Notes: a model not told the origin generated them from the letters alone. Counted from the stretch's first letter, positions 36,860 through 45,195 are shown. The stretch: DNA of 64,000 nt from Viridibacillus arvi (GCF_001274945.1 NZ_LILB01000005.1:81296-145295); one strand, 5' to 3'. A program made the numbers and translations.

Positions 36860-36932
36860 TGGGTCAGGACGGAATCGAACCGCCGACACTTAGAGCTTCA
36901 ATCTAATGCTCTACCAACTGAGCTACTGACCC
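36860..36932 (-). tRNA. tRNA-Phe (GAA)
   Basis: The acceptor stem is GGGTCAG/CTGACCC. The D-arm GCTC-AGTTGGTA-GAGC, anticodon stem TTAGA/TCTAA with loop TTGAAGC (anticodon GAA, G at position 37) and T-loop TTCGATT follow. No CCA is encoded after the discriminator A. It is last in a four-tRNA operon. Confidence 0.9.
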
Positions 36933-36935
36933 GAT

Positions 36936-37012
<77 letters not shown>

Positions 37013-37042
37013 ATAATATTATTGAAAGCCCTATTTAAAAAA

Positions 37043-37135
37043 TGGAGGAGGAAGAGGGATTCGAACCCCCGCGCGGTATGACCCGCCTGTCGGTTTTCAA
37101 GACCGATCCCTTCAGCCAGACTTGGGTATTCCTCC
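37043..37135 (-). tRNA. tRNA-Ser (TGA)
   Basis: The gene is 93 nt with the long variable arm of serine tRNAs. The acceptor stem is GGAGGAA/TTCCTCC, the anticodon loop CTTGAAA (anticodon TGA) sits on TCGGT/ACCGA, and CCA is encoded. As read, the discriminator base is T rather than the common G. Confidence 0.93.
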
Positions 37136-37141
37136 GTACTT

Positions 37142-37216
37142 TGGAGCGGAAGACGAGGTTCGAACTCGCGACCCCCACCTTGGCAAGGTGGTGTTCTACC
37201 ACTGAACTACTTCCGC
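37142..37216 (-). tRNA. tRNA-Gly (GCC)
   Basis: The acceptor stem is GCGGAAG/CTTCCGC. The D-arm GTTC-AGTGGTA-GAAC, anticodon GCC in TTGCCAA, T-loop TTCGAAC and an encoded CCA are clear. It is first in the four-tRNA operon. Confidence 0.95.
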
Positions 37217-37313
37217 ATTTGTTATGTGCTCTTTAGTACATAAATTAATTTAACACATAATACATTTATCCGTCAACACATAAATAATATGTTAGAATAT
37301 TTAATTTTTAAGG

Positions 37314-37425
37314 TATACTAAAATAACAAATATACAGCGTTTCCATTTGTGCCACCACATACCTATTTTCATCTAGAGTATCGTCATGTTTACTGTAGTT
37401 CTAGATGGGTTTTCTTTTATTCTAA
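37314..37425 (+). ncRNA. Possible small RNA with its own promoter and terminator
   Basis: TTAGAA (37292-37297) and TATACT (37314-37319) with a 16-bp gap form a weak promoter. About 90 bp downstream a hairpin with CATCTAGA / TCTAGATG arms (37370-37407) is followed by a T-rich run. No open frame lies between. The terminator has no other plus-strand gene to serve, so a short RNA is possible. The rest of the 625-bp gap holds a second terminator and a peptidase fragment. Confidence 0.25.
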
Positions 37426-37628
37426 ATCTCTATTTTATTCTTCTCGACTATACTTTTTAGTCTGATTTTAAGACCTCTACTCATAACTGCATTATTGTTA
37501 TATAGCAAAACCTCTAAATGTACCTATATCAATTTCTGAATAAATTACTTTGCATGCGTCATTAAATGCATTGAATTTCAACTTATCACTACATAGCTTT
37601 CAAAATAGCTTTCATTTATTTTACCCAC

Positions 37629-37677
37629 AAAAAAACGTCTCATACATCAATTTTCTGATGACGAGACGTATCTTTTA
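37629..37677 (-). terminator. Terminator of the arginine operon
   Basis: ACGTCTC and GAGACGT arms, extended by CATCA/TGATG, form a hairpin with seven T residues on the minus strand. It lies after the decayed peptidase tail that follows the RocB-like gene. Confidence 0.8.
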
Positions 37678-37690
37678 TTATGCTATTACT

Positions 37691-37813
37691 TTAAGGACAT
37701 AAGCGATTTGCAAGTTCCTCAAAATACTTTACGCCATAGATTAGCGCTTCTTCATCGATTTTAAATTTAAGGTGATGCAGGAGCCACTTCAGAATAGACG
37801 GCAAAATCCTCAA
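37691..37813 (-). pseudogene. C-terminal remnant of an M20D amidohydrolase
   Basis: In one minus frame IEDFAVYSEVAPASP ends at a stop. In another, HLKFKIDEEALIYGVKYFEELANRLCP runs to a stop at about 37691. Together they match the end of HipO/AmhX-type M20D amidohydrolases (ED-F-A-x-Y ... HH-x-x-F-x-IDE-x-AL-x-x-G), with a deletion and frameshift between. It is a scar of a lost gene directly downstream of the RocB-like gene. Confidence 0.6.
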
Positions 37814-37841
37814 TACTAATTAATGTATCTAATTGGATTCT

Positions 37842-39449
37842 TTAACTTTTTATCTTATTGCTTGAACTGACATATTGTAATAATTTGTATAACAATTCTG
37901 GCATTTCTTCAAAAGCACTTTTCACATGTAGACGCTCTGAAATTTGATGTGCATCTTTTCCAAAAGGTCCTACATTTAATACGGGTGCAGTGAATTGTTC
38001 CATTTCTTTAAATGGTATTGAATATGTTTGTCCCCAAACTGGTGTGTTTTTTTCATACGTTTTCCAATCTTTATCCGCTGTAAATTGACAATAACTCAAG
38101 TCACAAATTCCATTGAAATAATGAATATGTTCTAATGGAATTTCATATTTCTTGGCTTCTCCTAGCAATAATGAAATTGCACCATTAATCAACGGATTTT
38201 CAGAAGAATTCGCCGGCGGATAATATGGTGGTGCAAACAGCAATACAACTGCTGGTGCAAGTTCTTGACAGTGAATCATTAATTGATCTGCAATGCGCAA
38301 TGATTTCTCACGATCATCCCACTCTTCTTGCCCAATTACTTTCTCGATTATTGAATTCACCTTTGCTTCACCCAGCTTTTCAAGTGCATGGCTTTGCAAT
38401 TCCTCAAATTTAATCACACGTATGTTACCTACACCGTCAATACCTTGTTTTTGACAAAGTTCATCATATCTCTTCTGACAATTAGCCATCGCTTCATTTG
38501 CAACAGATTCAAAGATCGACATGATTTCACCCGCACTACGTTTCAATAAGAAAACGTTATACATAGCTACAGCCCGATAAGGTGTTTGCGTTGAATACTG
38601 CGTTTTTAAATCTTTTAGCTGTAACGAAACTGGGAGTGGTGTTTTTTCACCGTAATCTTCTTCACAGAATCGATCATTCCATTCCATTTCCTGTGTTAAG
38701 AAAGAACTCATATAAGGGGCTGTAATACCCTTTAATGGTTCTCCAACATGTGTCTCTTTACCATAGAAAAGGGCTGAAGGCATGATTTTACCAATCGTTC
38801 CAGAATAAATATATTCCTGTAAATCTGCTGGTCCTTGTGAAAATGATGGCTCGCTATTTAAAAATAAGACTATTTCTAAATTCTCTTTTTCTTGTAAATG
38901 TGTAATATGTTTTACCGCTTGTCGCATACCAGCAGAGTTTACTTCCTCATCAGGTACTGTTATTAACAGTAAATTCAATTTCCATTTTTCTTCAATTGCA
39001 CGCTCAATCAATTGCATATGAAGTGCTAGTCCCATCTTCATATCCATTACGCCTCGACCAAATAAATAATCACCTGATCGTAAATCTTTCTGTGCGGATT
39101 TAGGTAATAAATTTGGATCTGCTAAAAAGGCTTTTGTAAGCTCTTCAGGCATTGTTGCAAGTGGCATTAATGAACCGTACTCTTCGATTTGTACCGTATC
39201 AAAATGGCTGATTAAAACTACCGTTTCTTGTACATCAGGATGCTTATATAAAGCAGATACAACTTGGCGCCCTTTATCAACATCACATAATTCAATATTA
39301 TGTGGATGCTGTTCAAAATAAGTTAGCTGCTGTAATTTAGCTTGTAACTTCCTTGAAAATTGCTGTTCTCCAGTAGTCAATGTTTGACTTTCCCAGCTGA
39401 CTAGTTCACATATTAATTCTCGTAACTGCTTGGATGTACCCCACATCAT
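37842..39449 (-). CDS. rocB: RocB-like M20-family peptidase (arginine utilisation)
   Basis: This 535-residue protein, longer than typical M20 enzymes, matches the RocB type. Metal ligands appear in VVLISHFDTVQ (His), RGVMDMKMGLALHMQL (Asp) and ITVPDEEVNSAGM (Glu pair). RocB belongs to the Bacillus arginine/ornithine regulon, but its reaction is not defined. Its ATG overlaps the permease stop by 4 bp, so it is the last gene of the four-gene operon with two arginine-deiminase-superfamily enzymes. This context supports hydrolysis of an arginine-containing or modified-arginine compound. Confidence 0.8.
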   Translation of the reverse strand: MMWGTSKQLRELICELVSWESQTLTTGEQQFSRKLQAKLQQLTYFEQHPHNIELCDVDKGRQVVSALYKHPDVQETVVLISHFDTVQIEEYGSLMPLATMPEELTKAFLADPNLLPKSAQKDLRSGDYLFGRGVMDMKMGLALHMQLIERAIEEKWKLNLLLITVPDEEVNSAGMRQAVKHITHLQEKENLEIVLFLNSEPSFSQGPADLQEYIYSGTIGKIMPSALFYGKETHVGEPLKGITAPYMSSFLTQEMEWNDRFCEEDYGEKTPLPVSLQLKDLKTQYSTQTPYRAVAMYNVFLLKRSAGEIMSIFESVANEAMANCQKRYDELCQKQGIDGVGNIRVIKFEELQSHALEKLGEAKVNSIIEKVIGQEEWDDREKSLRIADQLMIHCQELAPAVVLLFAPPYYPPANSSENPLINGAISLLLGEAKKYEIPLEHIHYFNGICDLSYCQFTADKDWKTYEKNTPVWGQTYSIPFKEMEQFTAPVLNVGPFGKDAHQISERLHVKSAFEEMPELLYKLLQYVSSSNKIKS

Positions 39450-40876
39450 ATCTCGCTCCCTTTTTCAACAATCACTTTTTGATCTTCAGGTGCAAAGGAC
39501 TTCCCTTTTAGCCTTACTTGATAAAAGATTAAACAAGCTATGAAAAACCCTACCCCATAAGCTAAGCCCACTCTTTGCGTGGAATCCCATGCAAGAAACC
39601 CTAAAATCAACGCGCAAAATGCGATACAAAAAAGAGGAATAAACGGATAATACTTTACTCGATAACCTAAATCCTTCAGTTGCCCACCGTTTTTTAAATA
39701 ATGTTTTCTAAACATTAACTGCGATAATGCGATACCCATCCAAGAAATCGTAACTGAAATTCCAGCAATAGACATAAGCAATACAAACACTGTATCTGCT
39801 TCCATAACACTCGTTAAAAGTGATAACAATGAAAATACCATTGTGAATACAAGAGCGTTAAAAGGAATTTTGTTTTTATTGACTTTTCCAAAAATTCTTG
39901 GTGCCATTCCTTCTTTTGACATTGCCCATAATAATCGAGTTGAAGCATAGAGACATGAATTCCCGACGGATAAAATAGCTGTTAATATAATGAAATTCAT
40001 AATATCTGCTGCAAATGGAATCCCTACTAAATCTAATAGAGTTACAAACGGGCTCTCTAATAAACCAAGTTCACTAGATGGGAAAATAGCAGATAGTACA
40101 ATAATTGAAGCAATATAGAAAAGAATGATTCGAACTAAAATCGTACGTATAGCTCTCGGAATATTCTTTTGGGGGTTTTCTGTTTCCCCTGCCGCAATTC
40201 CTACTAATTCAGAACCTTGATATGAGAATATAACATTCATCATCGTGACAAAAATAATAGCAATCCCAGCTGGGAATAACTGAGTTGGCGCTAAATTTGT
40301 TAAATGCGGTGCTGGACGGTCTGCAATAGGAACCCAGCCTACAATGACGGCTATGCCAATAATAATAAAGATCACAACTGCCACTACTTTAATACCAGAG
40401 AACCAAAATTCTGTTTCAGCAAATCCTCTTGTAGACAAAGCATTCAATGAAAACAGCAGTAACATAAAGAGTGCACACCATATCCAAACTGCTACATCTG
40501 GAAACCAATGTTGCATTAATATTCCCGCAGCTGTAAATTCAACACCTGCGGTAGCAGCTGAACCTACAAAGTACATCCAGCCAAGGGAAAAACCTGCAGA
40601 TGGATGTATATATTTTGTTGCATACGTTTGGAATGAGCCAGTTACAGGCATATGCACGGCAAGCTCACCTAAACAAGTCATCACCATATACAAAATAAAT
40701 CCACCAATTAAGTAACCAATAATTGCACCACCAGCACCTGCTTGATTAATCGTATAACCAACGTTTAAAAACAAGCCTGTACCAATCACTCCCCCAAGTG
40801 ATAGCATCAATAAGTGACGGCTTTTCATGGATCTCTTTAATTGGTTTGAATCATTCACCCCTTGTTGATCATTCAT
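39446..40876 (-). CDS. APC-family amino acid permease, probably for arginine or a derivative
   Basis: The product is about 476 residues. The ATG at 40876, two codons inside the longest frame, is better spaced from GGGGTGG. Twelve helices are predicted. SLGGVIGTGLFLNVGYTINQAGAGGAIIGYLIGG is the conserved helix 1 region and FSYQGSELVGIAAGETENPQKNIPRAI the amino-acid/H+ symporter signature of RocC/RocE/GabP-type carriers. It sits between the arginine-deiminase-type genes and the RocB-like gene, so arginine or a methylarginine is the probable cargo. Confidence 0.88.
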   Translation of the reverse strand: MNDQQGVNDSNQLKRSMKSRHLLMLSLGGVIGTGLFLNVGYTINQAGAGGAIIGYLIGGFILYMVMTCLGELAVHMPVTGSFQTYATKYIHPSAGFSLGWMYFVGSAATAGVEFTAAGILMQHWFPDVAVWIWCALFMLLLFSLNALSTRGFAETEFWFSGIKVVAVVIFIIIGIAVIVGWVPIADRPAPHLTNLAPTQLFPAGIAIIFVTMMNVIFSYQGSELVGIAAGETENPQKNIPRAIRTILVRIILFYIASIIVLSAIFPSSELGLLESPFVTLLDLVGIPFAADIMNFIILTAILSVGNSCLYASTRLLWAMSKEGMAPRIFGKVNKNKIPFNALVFTMVFSLLSLLTSVMEADTVFVLLMSIAGISVTISWMGIALSQLMFRKHYLKNGGQLKDLGYRVKYYPFIPLFCIAFCALILGFLAWDSTQRVGLAYGVGFFIACLIFYQVRLKGKSFAPEDQKVIVEKGSEI

Positions 40877-40900
40877 ACCCATCCCACCCCATGTAAGTTT

Positions 40901-41662
40901 TTAAAAGCGAAGTGACAAGCAGCTTAAGCCACCATCTTGTTTTTGGAACTCACTCATTGGTAATTCAATAACGCTATATCCAGCTTGTTCAATTTTTTGT
41001 TTTGTTGCTGGGTACCCTGCAGGAATAATGACAAAATCATTGACTAAAATACAGTTCGCTGAATATTCATCTTCTTTCGGAATAACGATTTTGTCGTATG
41101 AAGAAAATAATTCATCCTCTACAAATTCGCCAGCTAAAACCATTTTGTTGTCACCTAAATAAGCAATTCCTGTTTTCAAATGGAAGAATTCTTTAAGTGG
41201 TACAATATGAGCCACGTAATCTTCTTTTTCTAAAATAGCTTTTAATTGTTCCGCACCTTGTTGATTTGTACGCTCTGAAATACCAATGTAAAAAGTATTA
41301 TCTGCTTGCAATACATCGCCACCATCTAATGTGCCTGGACTCTCGATGTAATAGATTTTTTCATATAAGCCTTTTAAAACTTGTTCCATTTCGACAATTT
41401 CACCATTACGACTAGCTGCACCCGGGTTTGATACAACTGCAAAATCTTTTGTTAAGACAGCAGTATCCTCTACAAAAGTAGAATCTGGGAATGCTTCATC
41501 TGCTTCTAAATAAGTAACCTCTACGCCACAAGTTTTTAACGCTTCAACATAAGCTTCATGTTGTACTAATAACTCTTCGTAATTTGGAGTACCTAAATCA
41601 GAAGTTGTTAATCCCTCTACATAACTTTTACCTGGTTTTTTTACAATAACATTTGAAAACAT
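40901..41662 (-). CDS. Dimethylarginine dimethylaminohydrolase (DDAH)-type enzyme
   Basis: The product is about 253 residues. The ATG at 41662 is chosen because GGGGGA lies 7 bp upstream. The guanidino-group-modifying fold is shown by DSTFVEDTAVL (substrate Asp/Glu), GTLDGGDVLQADN, the catalytic His in FFHLKTGIAYLGDN and the C-terminal nucleophile Cys in DGGLSCLSLRF. This is the motif set of bacterial DDAH, which turns N-methylated arginines into citrulline and methylamines. A second, different member of the superfamily precedes it by 13 bp. Citrulline production from plain arginine is an alternative. Confidence 0.82.
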   Translation of the reverse strand: MFSNVIVKKPGKSYVEGLTTSDLGTPNYEELLVQHEAYVEALKTCGVEVTYLEADEAFPDSTFVEDTAVLTKDFAVVSNPGAASRNGEIVEMEQVLKGLYEKIYYIESPGTLDGGDVLQADNTFYIGISERTNQQGAEQLKAILEKEDYVAHIVPLKEFFHLKTGIAYLGDNKMVLAGEFVEDELFSSYDKIVIPKEDEYSANCILVNDFVIIPAGYPATKQKIEQAGYSVIELPMSEFQKQDGGLSCLSLRF

Positions 41663-41675
41663 TTCATTTTCCCCC

Positions 41676-42545
41676 TTAGTATCTTTCAACTGGACAAGTT
41701 AAACACGTTGGCCCGCCTGTCCCTTTTACTGTGATTTCATCGCCTTTATACGTATAAACTGTAGCGCCTGCTTCTTTCAATAGGTGTTCTGTAATCGGAT
41801 TGCCTTCTGGTAATACACATACTCTTGGTGCTATTGCTAAAACATTACAACCAAGTGTATCGTATTCATCATTTGGCACCTCAAGTAGAGTAAAGCCTTT
41901 TTCTAAAAGCCATTGGCGCAAGAAGACTGGCATTAATCTTGAATGTACAACCGCTAAATCCTTGTCCACAATACTGATGAAAGACATTAAATGTAAGCAA
42001 GCTTCTTCACCTAAATCATGTGGTAAAGGAACAATCATCACTTCATCTACAAAAGGCTTGAAGATTTCTGTAAGCTGACGAATCGCTTCATCATTCGTAC
42101 GGTAACCTCTCCCAATTGCTACTGTCCGCTCATTTAACCAGACGATATCTCCACCATCTGAAATAGCTTCCCCTTTTAAGCTACCGATGATCGGTATATC
42201 CTTTTCTGTCAAAAACTCTTTAAATACATCTGCTTCAGGCTGTCGTAATTCTTTTCCCGAACGTAAGATGATAGCTCCGTGCGGTGTGAATTTCACCGGA
42301 TCATGTGCATATAAAGAATCCAAACCGACAGATTCGTTTTGTGGCAAGAAATCAATCGTTTCAACATGCTTTTTTAAAATATCTAGAAACGATTCGTACT
42401 CATTTATAGCTTCTTTAAGATTTGGTTCACTAAGATAAAAATATTTCTCCCAATTCTCTTGAAGATGCTGTTGGTTAATAAAAGCGGCCTCGGGACTTTT
42501 CACAATAACCCTTTTCAAAGGTGCGTACATTGAATCACAAAACAT
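41676..42545 (-). CDS. Second arginine deiminase/amidinotransferase-superfamily hydrolase
   Basis: The protein has 289 residues. The key segments are LYAHDPVKFTPHGAIILRSGK (substrate-binding Asp), AISDGGDIVWLNERTVAIGRGYRTND, CLHLMSFISIVDKDLAVV (catalytic His) and the C-terminal GTGGPTCLTCPVERY with the nucleophile Cys. It is of the DDAH/ADI superfamily but clearly differs from the DDAH gene next to it. It is first in the operon, with GGAGGAGGGG upstream, and divergent from the IclR gene. It may act on arginine, methylarginine or another guanidino compound. Confidence 0.8.
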   Translation of the reverse strand: MFCDSMYAPLKRVIVKSPEAAFINQQHLQENWEKYFYLSEPNLKEAINEYESFLDILKKHVETIDFLPQNESVGLDSLYAHDPVKFTPHGAIILRSGKELRQPEADVFKEFLTEKDIPIIGSLKGEAISDGGDIVWLNERTVAIGRGYRTNDEAIRQLTEIFKPFVDEVMIVPLPHDLGEEACLHLMSFISIVDKDLAVVHSRLMPVFLRQWLLEKGFTLLEVPNDEYDTLGCNVLAIAPRVCVLPEGNPITEHLLKEAGATVYTYKGDEITVKGTGGPTCLTCPVERY

Positions 42546-42560
42546 ACTTACCCCTCCTCC

Positions 42561-42596
42561 TTTCCGATGAACGGAAAAATTTTCCGTTAAAAGGAA
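42561..42596. promoter_or_regulatory. Putative IclR operator, 19-bp perfect palindrome
   Basis: AACGGAAAA-A-TTTTCCGTT lies at 42570-42588. Nested TTTCC/GGAAA repeats extend on both sides (42561-42596). It is between the divergent arginine operon and the IclR gene and close to the operon start, as expected for repression. Confidence 0.65.
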
Positions 42597-42680
42597 ACTA
42601 TATATTTAGAATATATGAAAAATATATTATAATGTCAATATATTTTAATAAATCTGAAAATATTACTAGAGGTGACTTTT

Positions 42681-43412
42681 ATGCAAACGATTGATCGGAT
42701 TATGCAAGTAATTGAAATAGTTTCTAATGTAAAAGAAGACGGCATTACTATTACCGAATTAACACAACAAACAAAATTACCGCTGGCGACTTTGCACCGT
42801 ATGCTCTCTTCACTAATTGAACATAGACTTATAGTTCAAGATAACGAAACAAAAAAATACCAACTAGGTAATGTTTGGCTAGAATTTGGTCTTCAACTAT
42901 ATGACCGTTTCGATTATGTAGCGACCATTCGTCCTGAATTAGATCGATTGGCCAATATCGTCAATGAAAGCGTTTATTTAAGTAAACCAATTGGAACTGA
43001 AGCAATGGTGATCGAACGGATTGATGCGCCAAATAACCGAATACGAATTGTCGATCAATTGGGAATGCGAATACCGATGCATATTGGAGCCGCTAACAAA
43101 TCAATGCTTGCCTGTATGTCAAAAGCGCAAATACATGACTGTGTAAAGAAAGCATTAACACCAAAGGAAATGGAAGGATTGTTTGAAAAATTATTAGTAA
43201 TTCAGGCTAATGGTTATGCAATCAGTTATGAGGAGAAAACAGAAGGTACAGCTTCCATCGCAGCACCTATCCTCCAAAGAAATAGTGAAGTACTAGGCGC
43301 TGTAAGTATAGGCGTTCTACAATTTACACTTAATGAGGAACGTATTGAGTTTTTAAAACAGGAATTGTTGCAAACTACAGCGAGAATTTCACAACAACTT
43401 GGTTTTTTATAA
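42681..43412 (+). CDS. IclR-family transcriptional regulator
   Basis: The product is about 243 residues, with ATG at 42681 after AGAGGTG. The N-terminal winged helix is MQTIDRIMQVIEIVSNVKEDGITITELTQQTKLPLATLHRMLSSLIEHRLIVQ (1-52). The C-terminal IclR effector domain includes GMRIPMHIGAANKSMLACMS and YAISYEEKTEGTASIAAPILQRN. It is divergent from the arginine/methylarginine operon and faces a palindrome, so it is its likely regulator, with an amino acid or guanidino compound as ligand. Confidence 0.9.
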   Translation: MQTIDRIMQVIEIVSNVKEDGITITELTQQTKLPLATLHRMLSSLIEHRLIVQDNETKKYQLGNVWLEFGLQLYDRFDYVATIRPELDRLANIVNESVYLSKPIGTEAMVIERIDAPNNRIRIVDQLGMRIPMHIGAANKSMLACMSKAQIHDCVKKALTPKEMEGLFEKLLVIQANGYAISYEEKTEGTASIAAPILQRNSEVLGAVSIGVLQFTLNEERIEFLKQELLQTTARISQQLGFL

Positions 43413-43569
43413 GAATTAAATTTAAGAAATAAACCTTATGCTCCCCTTTTCTTACACAATTGAGTTAACAGAAGACATTTCGTTTAAGTTTTTTAAAGTC
43501 TCTCGAATTCATATTATTTAAAAATAACCAAGTAGAGGCTGGGACAAAACAACTAACCTCAAAAATGAA

Positions 43570-43612
43570 AAGCCTCGAAAATTTTACGATCAGTAAAATC
43601 TTCGAGGCTTTG
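43570..43612 (+). terminator. Terminator-like hairpin inside the IS1182 remnant
   Basis: AAGCCTCGAAAATTTTAC-GATCA-GTAAAATCTTCGAGGCTT is a long stem followed by TGTTTTTT. It would end transcription of the upstream IclR gene as well. Confidence 0.7.
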
Positions 43613-43695
43613 TTTTTTAGTCTACTTCGTAGCCGTTGTTCTCCGCTACGGCGGACGCTTTCCGCGGGCACGGCTCCAGCCTTCTCCTTCGCTTC
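43613..43695. repeat. GC-rich dispersed repeat block
   Basis: The block around TCCGCTACGGCGGACGCTTT and CCGCGGGCACGGCTCCAGCC is much richer in GC than its surroundings and resembles an intergenic repeat often seen in Bacillales genomes. A 78-residue frame across it (43465-43701, minus) is not believed to be a gene. Confidence 0.45.
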
Positions 43696-43731
43696 AAACA
43701 ACTAATGAAACACATCTATTTTAATTAAATC

Positions 43732-43968
43732 TATGAATGTGAAGACTGTACGGGTTGTCCATTGCATGAGTTATGTACAAAAGCGAGAGAAGGTACAAAT
43801 CGTAAGCCCATGTTTAATGAAAAGTGGGAGCAACAAAAAGATTATATAAGAGCAAAGCTTTCAGAAGAAAAAACAGTAATTTTCTGTTCTTGGAAAATAG
43901 AAAGTTGAAAACGATATTGGTCTCTCATTAATGGCCGTAAACTTAAGAAAATATGCGGTACGAGGATA
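43732..43968 (+). pseudogene. IS1182-family transposase, C-terminal remnant with frameshift
   Basis: The first frame reads YECEDCTGCPLHELCTKARE then NRKPMFNEKWEQQKDYIRAKL, the Cys-rich and DDE-proximal tail of IS1182 transposases, and stops at about 43908. A second frame continues ENDIGLSLMAVNLRKYAVRG, the family C-terminus. The N-terminal four fifths are missing. Confidence 0.75.
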
Positions 43969-44070
43969 ATTTTCCATCACATATTGTCAAAATCAAACGC
44001 AAAAATCGAGATTGCAACATGCAGTCTCGATATTTTACGTGAACTGAAACTATTTATGTCCCAGCCTCTT

Positions 44071-44370
44071 TTAATAACGCTGTTCAAGTTTTTTTAATTT
44101 GATATCATAAATGAAATTTCCAAATGGGATAAATGCTACAGCAAATGCTAGCAATGACCAAATAACATTCCAGCGAACACGAATTGCTACATATAAAATA
44201 ACTAAAACGTAAGCGACGAAAATGAAACCATGTGCCGCACCAGCAATACGAACAGCCATCGGAATATCTAACATATACTTCATCGGCATCGCAATAAATA
44301 ATAATATTAATAGCGAAATGCCGTCAAAATAGCCAGCTAATCTCAGCTGACCAACAGGATTTTTTAGCAT
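44071..44370 (-). CDS. DUF3817 small membrane protein
   Basis: This 99-residue protein has three hydrophobic helices. RLAGYFDGISLLILLFIAMPMKYM and RIAGAAHGFIFVAYVLVILYV carry the conserved Glu/Asp-Gly and His-Gly of DUF3817 (YdzA-type) proteins, and the tail WSLLAFAVAFIPFGNFIYDIKLKK is also typical. The function is unknown. GTAGGAGAG precedes the ATG. The IS1182 remnant ends 2 bp beyond its stop codon, so its own terminator may have been lost. Confidence 0.82.
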   Translation of the reverse strand: MLKNPVGQLRLAGYFDGISLLILLFIAMPMKYMLDIPMAVRIAGAAHGFIFVAYVLVILYVAIRVRWNVIWSLLAFAVAFIPFGNFIYDIKLKKLEQRY

Positions 44371-44721
44371 AATTTCTCTCCTACAAACAATTTACTACGA
44401 TAAAATCAGAAGTTATTACTAGCTTATCGAATTTTACATTACCGTACAATATTGTTTATTTAAAAAGAAAGTAGGTTGTGTCTGATTATTGACTAAAGCC
44501 TGTGGAATCTTGTGTCAAAATGAAGATGCGATAATTTCCAAAGGACTCGAAATATTTAACCATAATTTTCCACTCTAATAATATATTGAATATCCACGGA
44601 TTATGAATCTTTTTCCGTGCGACAACTAAAATTCATCTCATAAGGCTTTAAATTGGAGGTGTTAGACGTAAGAGTCTTAACTTGTTTGTGTAACATAACT
44701 ATTCATTTTATTTAAAAACAA
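44371..44721. other. Intergenic region without recognised genes
   Basis: This AT-rich gap of 351 bp separates the DUF3817 start from the DUF2231 stop. GGAGGTG near 44655 precedes a very short GTG frame, which is not convincing. Nothing else was recognised. Confidence 0.4.
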
Positions 44722-45195
44722 TTATTTAGTAGTTTTATCCATTAAGATGTTGTCGTTTTCATAAACCAGTTTTCCACCTAAATCACCTGTAATTGCTAGA
44801 GATACTATACCTGAGATACTTAGAAATACAATAACTATTGAAATAATTCCTTTATTTATTTGTTTATATCCAGAGCCACTCCAGCTCAGAATGGAGTGCT
44901 TGAACAAGAGTTTGATAATAGCTAATATACCAAATAAAATAATGGATACATTGGCGAAAAACGAATGTAAATCTACTTGATTATGTAAACCCTGTCCCCA
45001 GTTTTGAAAAGCAAACTCTTCTGCTCCCTCCCCACTTAAAAGTGCAAATATTCCCAAAATAACTCCAAAGGTTATTAAAAGCGTTCCGAATTGGTTGAGC
45101 GTTTCTTTTTTGAAAACAACATTAACAATTTCAATAACTGCTCCAAATACAAGTAGTGCTATAGGAAAATGGACTATCAGTGGATGTAATGGCAT
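44722..45195 (-). CDS. DUF2231-type membrane protein
   Basis: The product is about 157 residues. The ATG at 45195 is chosen because AGGAG is 10 bp upstream; a TTG three codons earlier is too close. It begins MPLHPLIVHFPIALLVFGAVIE, the signature of DUF2231 (predicted membrane, possibly heme- or redox-linked). Four helices follow, with LHNQVDLHSFFANVSIILFGILAI bearing further His residues. The divergent two-component system may control it. Confidence 0.72.
   Translation of the reverse strand: MPLHPLIVHFPIALLVFGAVIEIVNVVFKKETLNQFGTLLITFGVILGIFALLSGEGAEEFAFQNWGQGLHNQVDLHSFFANVSIILFGILAIIKLLFKHSILSWSGSGYKQINKGIISIVIVFLSISGIVSLAITGDLGGKLVYENDNILMDKTTK

Larger units (their letters stand above)
43535..44068 (+). 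mobile_element. Decayed IS1182-type element
   Basis: The ends carry matching inverted repeats: GAGGCTGGGACA at 43535-43546 and TGTCCCAGCCTC at 44057-44068. Inside are a hairpin (43570-43612), a GC-rich block (43620-43690) and the C-terminal remnant of an IS1182-family transposase. At about 534 bp it is far smaller than a full element (about 1.7-1.9 kb). No target duplication was seen. Its right end abuts the stop codon of the DUF3817 gene. Confidence 0.75.

Noticed and set aside
43465-43701. A 78-residue minus-strand frame across the IS1182 remnant
   Set aside because: It runs through the hairpin, terminal repeat and GC-rich repeat block and has no ribosome site; it is a product of the repeat.
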